Below, one piece after another: positions 50,164 through 61,007 of a stretch of DNA of 64,000 nucleotides. Numbering within the stretch: position 1 is the stretch's first letter; each line of letters starts with the position of its first letter. The translations under genes were made by a program, and so were the position numbers. The notes below the pieces were generated by a model. The model was not told where the DNA came from. It was given only the letters and a program-made list of their open reading frames with translations, and did no database searches. This DNA comes from Hordeum vulgare subsp. vulgare (taxonomy: Eukaryota > Streptophyta > Magnoliopsida > Poales > Poaceae): the NCBI RefSeq assembly GCF_904849725.1, contig NC_058523.1:206611689-206675688 (forward strand). The letters run 5' to 3'.

Positions 50164-51801
50164 AGTCTATTGCTCATCAGGTGTGCAGTATTGCAAGTAT
50201 ATATCGTGAGGGATATCTATGGCAGTGTTCTGCTCGATCTTCTTGCCACCCTTTTGCTTCCTTTCATCTTCCATTTTCTTCAGCAGAGGCTTTTGCTGAG
50301 GAAATTGAACTCTTGAGGATTCTGATGAAACTTGCAGATTTTCTTCAAGAAACGCTGGAAATGAGTTAAGTTGATGAGAACCTAGAGATTCATCAGCTGA
50401 GATGTTTCTACGTGTGAACAGAGTATAGTTGCGAGGAATTTGGAGAGGTCATATGCATTCTCAGATTTGATGAAATGAAAAAATTTAAAGTTGAGGAATT
50501 TGACCAGTGGATGAGGAATTCGTCTAAGCACACTCTTCTTCGGTTCCAGAGTTGTACAGATTCAAAAATTGCCACAATTGAGGAATCTCGTGAAGATTTT
50601 AGATGCTTAGTGAAATTCATCAATAGTTGAGGAATACGCAGTGTTTGAGGAAAAGTAACCGATGGATACTTGAGGAAAAACAGATTTCACATCTCTAAGG
50701 TAAAATAGTAGATCAAAAGAGCTGTAAAATAGCGTTTTTATTTACCCTAGAGAGCACGCACAAAGAACAGAGAAGGAAGTAGCAGTAGATGCTCTTCAGT
50801 GCGAGTCCAATGCGCCCTAACTCAACAACAGAGGACAGCTACGGCGGCGGCTTCCGACGTGGTTTCGGTGACGAAGAGGTCGAGCCAGTCAAGCTTTTCC
50901 TTGTCGGCGTCGAGACTTCTAGCGGTGGCGCTAGGGCTTTTGAGCTTTGCTGTAGTAGGAGGGCGATGGGACGAAGAAGATTTTACCGCAGGGAGATGGG
51001 GACATATTTATAGCCAGGTGGTAACTGTTGGTGCGAAAGTATCGGACCAAATAGCCCATGTCTCTACGTCTCCGTAGGACACGTGTAGCCCACGACCAAA
51101 GCGGTGGAGATTGTGGAGATCGTGGTTATCCGAACGGGGAATGTGGGGTTCAGTTACTGTGTAACAAAAAAACATTTTTGAAGATTGAGGATTTTGTTAC
51201 AAAATCATCAGCACACAAGGACGCGGTGATGATTTTGAACAAAGTTTCAAGTAGAACGCATATGAAGAATTGAATAGACTGGGTTAGAGTAGCATAGAGG
51301 GAAAGTAGGGTCCGATCACATTCACTTAGATGAAATATCAAATTGAAGAAATAGCTATAAGTGAATGCTGTTGAGGACTTTGAAATCACAGTCTATCTAG
51401 GTAAACGAAAATCATCAAGCGTTTTTGAAGATTTTGATTAACTTGAGGATTTTGTGACAAAGCGTCATGATGATGAATTTCAGTTTTGAAGAAAAACAAG
51501 TTTGAAGAACAACTGTTTTGAGGAAAATCAACTTTAGAAGAAATTCAGCTTTGAAGAAATTCAACTTGAGGAATTTTCAAGTTGGGTGGTGGCGTGACCC
51601 ACCATATAAGAATGTTGATTTCAGACGCCGCTTACAATTGTCGTAGGGCCCTAAGAATCAATTTCTTCGTTGATTTCCTCACACTAAGAGTGATATTCTT
51701 CACTGGTTGAAGAAAATTGATTCATCGTGTGTTGCACATCTAAGTCATCAATTTTGCATAAGTGTTAGGATGTGTGCATGTTTTTACAAATCATTTGAAG
51801 A
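50164..51801. other. Spacer between Sirevirus pol and env-like region
   Basis: No recognisable coding sequence on either strand. It has AT-rich gaggaa/gaagaa-type low-complexity sequence towards 51500, typical of this element. Open frames at 50789-51077 on plus have no known domain. Confidence 0.5.
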
Positions 51802-53181
51802 TTATAAGATATTTAGCTCACACCGCAACTTGCAAAACCTTTTCTCATCCAAGGGCTTAGTGAAGATATCTGCCAGTTGATCGTAAGTCTTCACATGGTC
51901 GATGAGGATATTGCCCTTGAGGACATGGTCCTGAAGAAAATGATGACGAATCTGGATGTGCTTGGTCTTCGAGTGATGTACTGGGTTGTATGCAATCTTG
52001 ATTGCACTCTCATTGTCGCAGTAGAGAGGCACATTCTTCATGTTGATGCCGTAGTCCTTGAGGGTTTGCTTCATCCATAGCAATTGAGAACAACATGAAC
52101 CAGCGGCAATGTACTCAGCTTCGGCAGTGGAGAGTGAAACGCAGTTCTGCTTGTTTGTGGACCAGCAGACTAGTGATCTTCCGAGGAAATGACATGTCCC
52201 GCAGGTTGACTTGCGATCCGCACGGTCACCAGCATAGTCAGAATCAGAATAGCCCACAAGATAAAGATTTGATCCCTTGGGGTACCATAATCCTAGTGTT
52301 GGTGTGTGAGCTAAGTATCGAAGAATATGCTTCATAGCCTTATGGTGTGATTCCTTCGGTTTTGCTTGAAAACGTGCACACATGCAAACACTAAGCATTA
52401 TATCTGGCCTAGATGCACATAAATACAGTAAAGAGCCAATCATGGAGCGATATACCTGCTGATCGAATTCTTTACCATTTTTGTCAGTGCAGAGGTGGCC
52501 GTTGGTAGGCATTAGAGTCTTGGCACCTTTGCATTCATGCATGTCGAATTTCCTCAGAACATCCTTGAGGTATTTCTCATGTGATATGAAGATTCCATTG
52601 CGTTGTTGACGAATTTGAAGACCTAAGAAGAATTTCAGCTCCCCCATCGTAGACATCTGATATTCTTCACTCATCATGTAAGAAAATTCATCACTGTATA
52701 GTTTGTCTGTACAGCCAAATATGATATCATCGACATATATTTGGCACACAAATAGTTCATTATCATAGGATTTAGTGAAAAGCGTTGGATCGAGTGAACC
52801 AGGTTTGAAGCCTTTCTTCATGAGGAATTCCTTCAATGTATCATACCATGCCCGAGGGGCTTGCTTGAGACCATAGAGTGCCTTTTTAAGTCTGAAGACT
52901 TTGTCTGGATTCTTTGGATCCTCAAAACCTGGGGGCTGAGGAACATATACTTCTTCCTCAAGCTTACCATTGAGGAATGCGCTTTTCACATCCATTTGAT
53001 ATAAGATGATGTTATGATGATTAGCATAAGCAAGTAGTATTCGAATAGCTTCAAGTCTAGCAAGAGGTGCAAAAGTTTCATCGAAATCTATTCCTTCAAC
53101 CTGTGTGTAGCCTTGGGCTACAAGTCGTGCCTTATTCCTCACCACTTGACCATCCTCGTCTTGCTTGTTTCGGAAATCCAC
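51802..53181 (-). CDS. Copia (Sirevirus) reverse transcriptase and RNase H, open frame of 459 codons
   Basis: The longest well-preserved coding frame of the nest, part of the Maximus-like pol polyprotein. It copies the element RNA into DNA and degrades the template. RT motifs: [10 protein letters not shown] near residue 20, [12 protein letters not shown] at 61-72, the [13 protein letters not shown] block at 101-113, and catalytic YVDD at 149-152. RNase H motifs: YSDSDYAGD at 311-319, STAEAEY at 351-357, YCDNESA at 387-393, ending with the TKPL block at 441-444. The reading frame is shifted relative to the upstream piece (53450-53139) near 53180, so the Met at 53181 is not the true polyprotein start. 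All catalytic acidic residues I can identify are present. No full polyprotein can be made because of upstream stops. Confidence 0.9.
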   Translation of the reverse strand: MDFRNKQDEDGQVVRNKARLVAQGYTQVEGIDFDETFAPLARLEAIRILLAYANHHNIILYQMDVKSAFLNGKLEEEVYVPQPPGFEDPKNPDKVFRLKKALYGLKQAPRAWYDTLKEFLMKKGFKPGSLDPTLFTKSYDNELFVCQIYVDDIIFGCTDKLYSDEFSYMMSEEYQMSTMGELKFFLGLQIRQQRNGIFISHEKYLKDVLRKFDMHECKGAKTLMPTNGHLCTDKNGKEFDQQVYRSMIGSLLYLCASRPDIMLSVCMCARFQAKPKESHHKAMKHILRYLAHTPTLGLWYPKGSNLYLVGYSDSDYAGDRADRKSTCGTCHFLGRSLVCWSTNKQNCVSLSTAEAEYIAAGSCCSQLLWMKQTLKDYGINMKNVPLYCDNESAIKIAYNPVHHSKTKHIQIRHHFLQDHVLKGNILIDHVKTYDQLADIFTKPLDEKRFCKLRCELNIL

Positions 53182-53726
53182 TTGCTTCCGATGATATTAT
53201 GCTTGCGAGGATCTGGTCGTTTGACGAGCACCCATGCGTCATTCAGCTTGACTTGAAGAAGTTCGTCTTGCATGGTTTGGATCCACTCCGGTTCCATGAA
53301 AGCCTCAGCAACTTTTGAAGGTTTTGTGATAGACACAAAGGATAAATTCCCACAAAAGTCAACTAAGTGTGAAGCTTTTGAGCGAGTGAGAGGACCTGGC
53401 GCGTTGATGTCATTGAGGATTTTGTCAAGTTCCACTTCATTTGCAATCATTGGATGAGTTGGTTGAGGATTTCGTCTGGGATGAGGAATTGGTTCTGGAG
53501 CAATTTCCTCAGGAGCATCTTCTTGATTTTCATCAGTGCTGGGAATGATTTCTTCATCAATTTACTCAATGGGAATAATTTCTTCAGTAGCTTTGAGCTT
53601 TATTTCTTCCTGAGGAGACAGCTTATCTGGATCAGGAGGCAATTGCTCTCTTTGCAAGCCATTAGTTTCATCGTACCGCACATCTACAGTCTCAACAACC
53701 TTGTTGTGATAGTTGTTGAAGACTCT
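53139..53726 (-). pseudogene. Sirevirus integrase-to-RT connection region
   Basis: Minus frame 53450-53139 carries DINAPGPLTRSKASHLVDF, a MEPEWIQTMQDELLQ block and IIGSKW, where the frame is lost to the RT frame. Between 53726 and 53451 the sequence is low-complexity (Ile/Ser/Glu-rich) with stops. Confidence 0.75.
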
Positions 53727-54258
53727 TTAGGTGTGCGAGTCCTTTCCATAACCGAGCATAAAACCCTCATGTGCCTTAGGTGCAAACTTTGAGCTATGGT
53801 GAGGATCTCTAATCCAACATTTTGCACCGAAGACTTTGAAATAACTTACATCGGGTTTCTTGTCTATGAGGAGTTCATATGAGGTTTTCTTGAGCAATTT
53901 GTGAAGATACACCCTGTTGATGATATGGCATGCAGAGTTGATTGCTTCAGGCCAGAAGCGTCGAGGAGTCTGATATTCTTCAAGCATGGTTCTTGCCATC
54001 TCAACCAAAGTCATGTTGTTCCTTTCGACGACACCATTCTATTGAGGGGTATAAGGAGTAGACAATTCGTGAGTAATACCAAGTTCATCAAGATAATTAT
54101 CAAGACCAATGTTTTTGAACTCTGTTCAATTATCACTCCTGATGTGTTTGATCTTGACGCCAAAGTTCGTCAAGGCACTTGAGGAAAATCGTTTGAAGAC
54201 TTCCTGCACTTCATTTTTATATAAAATGATATGCACCCATGTGTATCTGGAATAATCA
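53727..54258 (-). pseudogene. Sirevirus integrase core and C-terminal part, broken
   Basis: The frame 54014-53727 has MTLVEMARTMLEEY, FWPEAINSACHIINRVYLHK, FKVFGAKCWIRDPHHSSKF and GYGKDSHT, the second half of a copia integrase. Upstream, the core motif with the RSDN block lies at 54140-54129, and stops interrupt it at 54128-54126 (TGA) and 54041-54039 (TAG). The DDE catalytic core is therefore interrupted. Confidence 0.8.
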
Positions 54259-54935
54259 TCAAGTATGACAAAGCCATATAAAAGATGCTGCATTTGTTAG
54301 TGTGGCATAATGAGTAAGTCCAAATAGATCCATGTGAAGCAATTCAAATGGACGAGTAGTGGTCATGATAGTCTTCGAGGGGTGCTTGGATCTGGTCATT
54401 TTCCCAGATTCACAAGCACCGCAGAGGTGGTCCTTGAGGAATTTGACTGATTCGATGCCGATGACATGGTTCTTCTTCGCGAGCGTGTGCAAATTCCTCA
54501 TGCCTGCATGACCGAGTCTTCGATGCCACAACCACCCTTCTGAGGTTTTTGCTAGTAAGCAAGTGGCTGGTTGAGGACCTATAGACAAATCAACAATGTA
54601 CAAATCCCCTCTTCTAACAGCTTCGAAGACCTTGGATCTATCAGATTCCATGATAATAACACATCTATATCTTCCAAAGATAACAATCATATCAAGATCA
54701 CAAAGCATTGAGACTGACATAAGGTTAAATCCAAGGGATTCAACAAGCATTACTTTGTCCATGTGCTTATCCTTGGAAATAGCCACTTTGCCAAGTACCA
54801 ATACCTTGCTTTTACCTTTGTCAGCATATGTGATTTGCTTCAGGGGTGATGGAGTTAGTGGCATATTCATCAGCAACCTTTTATCACGAGTCATGTGATG
54901 TGTGCAGCCACTATCGAGAACCCACTCAGTACTCT
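54259..54935 (-). pseudogene. Sirevirus protease and integrase zinc-binding domain
   Basis: An open frame from upstream of 54894 to 54259. The protease active-site DSG is encoded at 54915-54907 within WVLDSGCTHHMTRD. Then come ADKGKSKVL, LVESLGFNLMSVS, and the integrase N-terminal zinc site: HRRLGH, then CGACESGK about 30 residues on, followed by FELLHMDLFG, the start of the core. The frame changes after WLCHT at 54259. Confidence 0.82.
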
Positions 54936-55276
54936 TGGGTTTGTCATCATGCAGATGAATTAGTATATCTTACCATCTCATATGCTTCAGACTTGAAGAA
55001 TATGATATCAATTTCATCAGATAGGAATTTCATCATAAACAGAATTATGAGGACGTGTGAAATATTTCCATTTCATCAATATTAGCTTGCGTCCTATCAA
55101 GCATTTTCCTCAGGTCTCCAGCAAATTCTTTAGATGATGATTTTCATGTGGAGACCTGGCCTGCAGAAGTGATTATTTCAATTTCTTCACCACCCACATC
55201 TGAAGGGGTGGTAAAGCATTCATCATCGTGCGAGCACCATATGAGAAAGGGGGCATTGAAGCTAATGCACTTCTCT

Positions 55277-55380
55277 TAACAGTAGGGGGTTAAAGTACTC
55301 AAATGAATATGTAGAGAACTTATTTGAGGATTTATGAACATAATGATTTTAAGAATAACAGTAGGGGGTTAAAGTACTCA
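55277..55380. repeat. 25-bp direct repeat in Sirevirus pol region
   Basis: The same 25 bases (taacagtagggggttaaagt plus five more) occur at 55277-55301 and 55356-55380, separated by 54 bases. This is a local duplication, probably from repair or replication slippage; it disrupts the reading frame just after 55332. Confidence 0.85.
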
Positions 55381-55880
55381 TATTCATATTCCTTGTAATT
55401 TCCCTGCATGTTAGTAGCATTAGCACGGGTACGAGCATAGTTTTGACCAGTTGAGAATTTTGATCCTCTTGAAGACTTTGGTGCTCCTGAGGAATTTGAT
55501 CTGGGGTTCAAATTCTTCATAGGTGGTGTCATGAGCACATTCACCTGAAGATTTTCAAGGCAACTTTTGGGAACCCATATTTTCCTGAGGGGAGGCCCAT
55601 TCGTGTAGTTAGTTCCAACATATCAAGCAAATACTTCACCAGATTGATTTTTGAACAGTTTATAGTTGGAGTCAAATGACTCATCTGAGGAATAGGATAA
55701 TTCACATGAAAAGCCTGTTAGATTGGATGGATCAAAAGGAGGCCCAGTAGCAGCAACCCATGAGGTTTTGGGATACTGCTCAGGTTTCCAATAAGATCCA
55801 TCAGCATTCAATTTCCTCTCAAAGGCAATTCCTTCTTTTCTCGGGTTCCTGTTCAAGATCTGCTTTTTGAGCACATCACA
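55332..55880 (-). pseudogene. Sirevirus gag C-terminal / pol N-terminal segment, truncated
   Basis: One minus frame from 55874 to 55332 with a single internal TGA near 55625. It contains NPRKEGIAFERKLNADGSYW, PEQYPKTSWVAA, DESFDSNYKLFKNQ and, after the stop, MTPPMKNLNPRSNSS with a basic tail. This is the linker between gag and protease in Maximus-like elements. Upstream gag, including zinc knuckle and capsid, is missing; a different GC-rich sequence begins near 55880. Confidence 0.75.
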
Positions 55881-56240
55881 AAGGGTTTGGTGTCCTCGTC
55901 GAGCTCATCCTCAGACGTCGCGGGCCTCGGTGACTCTTGCTAGGGGCTCTGCTGGGGGCTGGACACCGGGGCGGTGGAAGCTGCCAGTGGCGCCTGTGAG
56001 GCACACCTCGAAGAACTTTCGCATGTCGTCACCTTGGCCCTCTTCGTCTTCCTCTGGGCCAATGTCTCCATATCCGTGAGAAGAAGAACCAGTACCAGAT
56101 GAGTAAGAGCACAAGGCGAGGGGTTCGAAGAGGGTAAAGAGTCAGGCACGTACTCTTCCTCCTCCCCGGAGCTGAAGGCCAAGAAATCGAAATCCACGCC
56201 CCCCTCGACATCCGCGAGGGGAGACGCGGCTCTGGGACAC
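55881..56240 (-). other. Unassigned GC-rich segment with open frame, between Sirevirus and family B element
   Basis: About 360 bp, clearly more GC-rich than both neighbours. On the minus strand a frame is open across it (from inside the LTR at 56281 to 55940) with GGVDFDFLAFSSGEEEEYVP, SLPSSNPSP and a basic KTKRAK block. A second frame is open at 56114-55911 (IGPEEDEEGQGDDMRKFFEV). It does not match Maximus or family B sequence that I recognise. It could be a fragment of another element, of a host exon, or captured sequence. Confidence 0.35.
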
Positions 56241-57897
56241 TGATACGACCCAAACATATCTATAATTTCTGCTTGTTCCATGATCTTTTGGGTGACATTG
56301 TTATATGTTTTGCTACACTTTTTTTATCTTTTTACACATATTTGGACTAACGTGCTAACTCAGTGCACCTAGTTCCAGTTTATGTATGCTGATGTCTTTT
56401 TTGCAGGGACTTTTACCCCAATTTACAAAGTCCCAAAAATCTCGAGAAAATATATAAAAATCAGCGTGACGGAAGCTTCCGCAACACCAAAGGTGGGCCT
56501 AAGGGGAGCTAGGGCCTGCCCAGGCGGCCTCCCTGTGCGGCCTGGCCCCTAGCCGCGCCCACAGGTCACCTGGGTGGGGCCCACCTCCTCTGGTGCCCTC
56601 CTTTGGCCTATATTTACCTCTCCGATCGAAAACCCTTCCATCATATCCAGAATCGCGAATTTCTCCATAGTTCAGCCGTTGTAGCGCTTCCGAGATCGGG
56701 AGCGTCAGGAGACCTCTTCCCGGCACCCTGCCGGATGGAGGATTGACCTCCGAGAGCTTCTCCACAGCCATGGACGCTTCCCAGACGTGCCGTGAGTAGT
56801 CCTCCTTGGACCATGAGTCCATGACCAGTAGCTATGTGATGTCTTCTCTCCAATCTTGTGCTTCAATTATTAGCCCTTGTGAGCTACCCTACATCATCAA
56901 GGCATCTATGTAATTTTCCTGCTATTGCTATGGTCGGTTTGCTGGGAACCGGTGGATTATGAGATTATGTTCATATTGTGATGAGTTATATATTTGATTA
57001 TTCTTTTATATTATGTTCTTTAGTGATTCATGCATGTTCTTCGCTGCTCTTTATTGCTTTAGCCGAGTAGTAGATTGTAACTCCAAGAGGGAGTGTTATG
57101 CATGATTGTGGGTTCATGCCCCTAATGTCTAGCTTGAGTGACAGAAACATGAGACTAGGGGATGTGTTGTTGCCACCCGGGAGAAAACAACGGTGCTTGT
57201 TACCGCGGTTGCAAGGATTGTTTACCTTACGCAAAGTTCGTTAATGCAGTTGTCCGTTGCTTTGAGTTTACACTTTGGGTGGGGCTCGCAACTTAATACC
57301 AGCGAGATGTTCTGGATAGATATCTCAAGGTGGATGATTAGTAAGTAGATGCTGATGAATAAATGGTCTACTTGTCTTGGCGTACTACCCATTACTATTG
57401 AGCCTCTAACTTTCAAGTAGAATAACTAGCATTGAGGTGCGTTTATAATCCTGTCAATTGCCCAGCTGTAATTTGTTTACCCATGCATAGTTGTTTATCG
57501 TCTTTTGGGAGAGAGACATCACTAGTGAACATCATGTGACTCAGGTCCATATCACCACCATTGTTTATACCTCCGCCATTTACTGCTTTCATTTACTTTT
57601 CCGTTGCAATCACTATCACTATTCCCGCTTGTGTTTCGATCCTTTGCAAACTACAAGGCCGGAGAGATTGACAACCTCTATGTAGTCGTTGGGAGCAAAG
57701 TTATTTCTTGTGTGTGCATGTCCACGTCTTCTGCTAGCGCCAGAGCAGCGGACACCTACTTGTTGATCCACAGAGTCCTCCTGGTTCGATAAACCTTACA
57801 GTCCCCGTGTAAGGGAAATCTGCTGCTGACTACATCTCCACCTTCCACTTGTGGTAACCAACGAGGGGTGAGAAGTATATCCAACAACTCGTCATCA
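56241..57897 (+). repeat. 5' LTR of family B plus element
   Basis: 1657 bp, TGATACGACC...CGTCATCA. It is collinear with the two LTRs of the minus copy (12360-13992; 17625-18369 with 23267-24068). It contains the GC-rich block 56480-56800. Open frames on either strand in this LTR have no domain. Confidence 0.88.
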
Positions 57898-57907
57898 AGC
57901 AAATTTA

Positions 57908-57925
57908 TGGCGCCGTTGTCAAGGA
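57908..57925 (+). promoter_or_regulatory. Primer binding site, tRNA-Asp type (family B plus copy)
   Basis: tggcgccgttgtcaagga, ten bases after the LTR end. The first eleven bases match tRNA-Asp, while the inner part has three changes relative to the minus copy. Confidence 0.8.
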
Positions 57926-58066
57926 CTCCAGTCTTCAAGATAGGGGAGTTGCACACTATCTTTAATCTTTGCTTTTTAGTCTTGTTAGTTTGAGTTTTTT
58001 CTTTAGAATCTTATACCAAAAACCACAAAAATATTAGTTGCTTTGTTCTTGCTTGTTGCTGCTGCT

Positions 58067-59536
58067 ATGGGTTCCACTGAAAACAGCAAGTTGTGTGACT
58101 TCACTAGTCACAACAACAATGACTTTATCTACACTCTTATTGCTGCTCCCGCCACTGGGGCTACCTCCTATGAGATTAAACCTGCTTTACTAAACCTTGT
58201 TATGAAAGATCAATTCTCTGGTGTTGGATATGCTACTGCTTTGTACTTGAATAATTTTGTTGAGCTTTGTGATATGCAAAAATATAAAGAAGTAGATGGT
58301 GATATTGTTAAACTTAATCTTTTACCTTTCTCCTTGAGAGGAGGAGCTAAAGTGTGGCTTCAATCTTTGCCTAGGAATAGCATAGATTCTTGGGATAAGT
58401 GGAAAGATGCTTTTATTGGGAAGTATTACCCGCCTGCTAAGATTATCCAGTTAAGAAGTCACATTATGAATTTTAGGCAACTAGATTATGAACACGCTGC
58501 CCAAGCTTGGGAACATATGAAATCTCTTGTTAAGAATTTCCCTACACATGGTTTGACTACTTGGATGGTTATCCAAACTTTCTATGCAGGATTGAACATT
58601 ACCTCGCAGAATCTGTTAGACTCGGCCGCGGGAGGAACCTTTATGTCAACTACACTTGGTGGTGCCATGAAACTATTGGACGATATGATGACAAATTATT
58701 CTCAATGGCACACCAAGAGAGCTCCAACAAGTAGGAAGGTAAACTCTGTTGAGGAGATCTCCTCCCTTAATGATAAGGTTGACATGATCATGACTTTACT
58801 TACTATGCAAGCTCCTATTGATCATCATGATGTTCCTTTAAATTCCTTGGTTGCTCAAGAAAGAGAGCAAGTTGATATTAATTTTATCTCTAGGAAGAAA
58901 TTTAATAATAATGCCTATAGGAGTAATTTTGGTAGAAATCCTAGACAGTTTCCATCCAACAACTATGGGAACAACAACACTTATCCTAGCACTAAAAACT
59001 CCACTTCTGAATTAGAGAGCATGCTTAAAGACTTTATCACTTCTCAAAAAGCCTTCAACAAGAGTGTAGAAGAGAAATTAGAAAAATTAGATGGTCTCTC
59101 TTTGAAGGTAGACAACATAGCTCATGATGTAGAGATGCTTAAAATTAGAACTTCCCCCCTTGAGGAAAGGAAAACCACACCCATGAATGCTATCCAAGTC
59201 CAAACTAATGAGAACATAAGAATGCTAGCCAAACTTAAAGATAGATGGGCTAGAGAAAAAGAAGAGGAAGATAGGATTAAGATCCTTCCCACACACACTA
59301 CCCTTGCTACTATACAAGTTGTTGAGGATCTCAAAACTATTAGCACCCATCACATCCCTAGTCCCAATGGACCGATTAATGGTGATGCTAATACCTCAAC
59401 TATAGGACAAGAAGGTCCTTTGAACTTAGAGACTACCAAAAGAATGAGCTTAGATCACATCACTACCACTTTAATTAATGGTAGTAATCTTCATTTTCAC
59501 AATTGTAGTCTTTTCGAAGTGATCACTTTTTTGTAA
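58067..59536 (+). CDS. Full-length gag of family B plus element
   Basis: An uninterrupted frame of 489 codons, the only apparently intact gag in the window. I prefer the start at 58067 (MGSTENSKLCDF), shared with the minus copy, over the in-frame Met at 58043. The retrotransposon gag domain covers roughly residues 40-200: YLNNFVELCDMQKY, LLPFSLRGGAKVWLQSLP, WDKWKDAFIGKYYPPAK and NFPTHGLTTWMVIQTFY. An Asn-rich linker (about 280-315) and a likely coiled coil (about 320-360, EKLEKLDGLSLKVDNIAHDV) follow. No CCHC zinc knuckle is visible. The frame ends in TAA at 59534-59536; the protease frame starts in the same phase at 59540. It would form virus-like particles; whether it is expressed cannot be judged. 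Confidence 0.85.
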   Translation: MGSTENSKLCDFTSHNNNDFIYTLIAAPATGATSYEIKPALLNLVMKDQFSGVGYATALYLNNFVELCDMQKYKEVDGDIVKLNLLPFSLRGGAKVWLQSLPRNSIDSWDKWKDAFIGKYYPPAKIIQLRSHIMNFRQLDYEHAAQAWEHMKSLVKNFPTHGLTTWMVIQTFYAGLNITSQNLLDSAAGGTFMSTTLGGAMKLLDDMMTNYSQWHTKRAPTSRKVNSVEEISSLNDKVDMIMTLLTMQAPIDHHDVPLNSLVAQEREQVDINFISRKKFNNNAYRSNFGRNPRQFPSNNYGNNNTYPSTKNSTSELESMLKDFITSQKAFNKSVEEKLEKLDGLSLKVDNIAHDVEMLKIRTSPLEERKTTPMNAIQVQTNENIRMLAKLKDRWAREKEEEDRIKILPTHTTLATIQVVEDLKTISTHHIPSPNGPINGDANTSTIGQEGPLNLETTKRMSLDHITTTLINGSNLHFHNCSLFEVITFL

Positions 59537-59539
59537 AGA

Positions 59540-60127
59540 ATGACTAAAGACCCCCGCACTAGTACACTCAATATTTCCTTCGCCGAGCATATTACCAATG
59601 CTCTTATCAAAGCTACGGAGGAGAAGATCAAACTAGAGACTTATATTCCTAGAAAACTAGATGATGGTTGGGATCCTATGGTCAAGATTAAATTGAATAA
59701 TATCTCTTGCTTTGGTTTATGTGATGTTGGAGTTAGTGCCTCCGTTATGCCTAAAAGAATGTATGATATGCTTCATTTGGAACCTTTTGATTAATGTTCT
59801 TTTGGTGTTCGTCTTGTTGATTCTTCCATAAAGAAACCTTTAGGGAGAATTCATGATGTTCTTATTGTTGTCAATGATAATTATGTGCCCGTTGATTTTT
59901 TTATTATGGACATTGAGTGTGATCTCTCATGTCCAATTATTTTGGGAGATCCTTTTCTCCGCACCATTGGTGCTATCATTGACAGGAAAGAAGGGGCCAT
60001 TAGATTAAAATTTCCCCTTAAAAGGGAATGGAACATTTCCCTCGAAAGAAGATTAAGTTACCTCATGAGTCCGTTATTCACGCAAGTTATTCTTATGGAG
60101 TTGATAATACTTGATCTTTTTGCATAA
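59540..60127 (+). pseudogene. Aspartic-protease-type frame of family B plus element, with internal stop
   Basis: In phase with gag and separated from it by one TAA. It contains KLDDGWDPMVKIKLNN, LCDVGVSASVMPKRMYDML (D-V-G at the active-site position), then a TAA at 59792-59794. In the same phase it continues through VPVDFFIMDIECDLSCPIIL, GDPFLRTIGAIIDRKEG and a basic tail ending at 60127. So one ancestral gag-protease frame carries just two nonsense codons. No RT follows. Confidence 0.8.
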
Positions 60128-61007
60128 TGCCTAGCTCAAAGGCATAAAAGAAAGCGCTTGTTGGGAGGCAACCCAATTTGTTTTTACTTTCAGTTTTAGT
60201 GGTCTTGATGCTTGTTACTACTGTATCAACATCATTGTATCTTTACTTTCAAGCTTTGTGCCAAGTTTTAGCCTCCGATTGCAAGAAAGTTCAAAAGTTG
60301 TGGCATGCTGTCCAGAAACAGATTATGTTTGCTTGACGGAAAAATTCTCCAAAAATCACCGGATCATATTTTCGATACGAATTGTTTTGACAACATGCTC
60401 TATCTAATTGTCTTTATGGCATTTGTTCTGAGTTTTTTATTTGAGTTGCAGAAGTGCCCCGAAAAAATTATTTACTACACGTTGTTCTGTTTTTCACACA
60501 TTCTGCCAGGTTTTGCGTTTTCATCATTTTGCAAATCTTAAGCTTGCTTTTCCTTTGCAAAAATCTTTTGGAAATCATGAGAAATAGTAGCTTTTCATGA
60601 AAATATTTATTTCTAGTAGGTAATAAATTATTTTATTATGGGTACTAACCACTCTAATCAGCTTATCATGAGTTCCGTATGAAGGGAGTTTTCAAGTATG
60701 CGATGGAAGATGATGAAAGAAGATCCAGGAGTGTCAAGCGCTCAAGCTTGGGGATGCCCCCATTCACCCCCATGAAATGTTGAAGGATACTCAAGCGCCT
60801 AACCTTGGGGATGCCCCCGTGCATCCCCTTCTCCATCAACAATCATCAGTTCGTCCATCTCCATGCTATATTTTTATCACTTCATATGTTATGTGTTATG
60901 CTTGGAGAGTCCCGCTCTTTACTTTTTCGTTTGTTTTAGTTTTGATTGCTGTTCATAACAAGTTGGAACCTAGCCTTCCATGTTTGGGAGAGAAACACGC
61001 TCCACTC
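60128..61007 (+). other. 3' UTR of family B plus element with hairpin
   Basis: No gene. Collinear with 15960-16690 of the minus copy. PPT-like motifs lie at 60744-60757 and 60801-60814 (57 bases apart), and the hairpin ggggatgc (60807-60814), loop ccccgt, gcatcccc (60821-60828). It is cut at 61007, after cactc, by the family C LTR. Confidence 0.8.

Larger units (their letters stand above)
32609..55880 (-). mobile_element. Sirevirus (Maximus-like copia) element, 5' truncated, with nested LARD
   Basis: Read on the minus strand: gag C-terminus, protease, integrase, RT/RNase H, a 1.6 kb spacer, an env-like region, multiple PPTs, then the 3' LTR, which is split by the LARD into 46209-46040 and 33825-32609. 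Removing the LARD leaves about 11 kb. An env-like region after pol and multiplied PPTs are Sirevirus hallmarks. The 5' LTR and most of gag are absent; the left flank base run before the LTR is aacgt (32604-32608), with no matching right flank to test. Confidence 0.85.
56241..61007 (+). mobile_element. Athila-like family B element, plus orientation, 3' part cut by family C insertion
   Basis: 5' LTR 56241-57897, PBS 57908-57925, gag 58067-59536, protease-type frame 59540-60127, 3' UTR from 60128 to the insertion at 61007. No RT or integrase. Its left flank is GACAC (56236-56240); the right end is beyond the window. Non-autonomous, but gag is full length. Confidence 0.85.

Noticed and set aside
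58043..58066. Upstream Met at 58043 as gag start
   Set aside because: The shared start between the two family B copies is the ATG at 58067 (17461 in the minus copy); the upstream codons are leader sequence.
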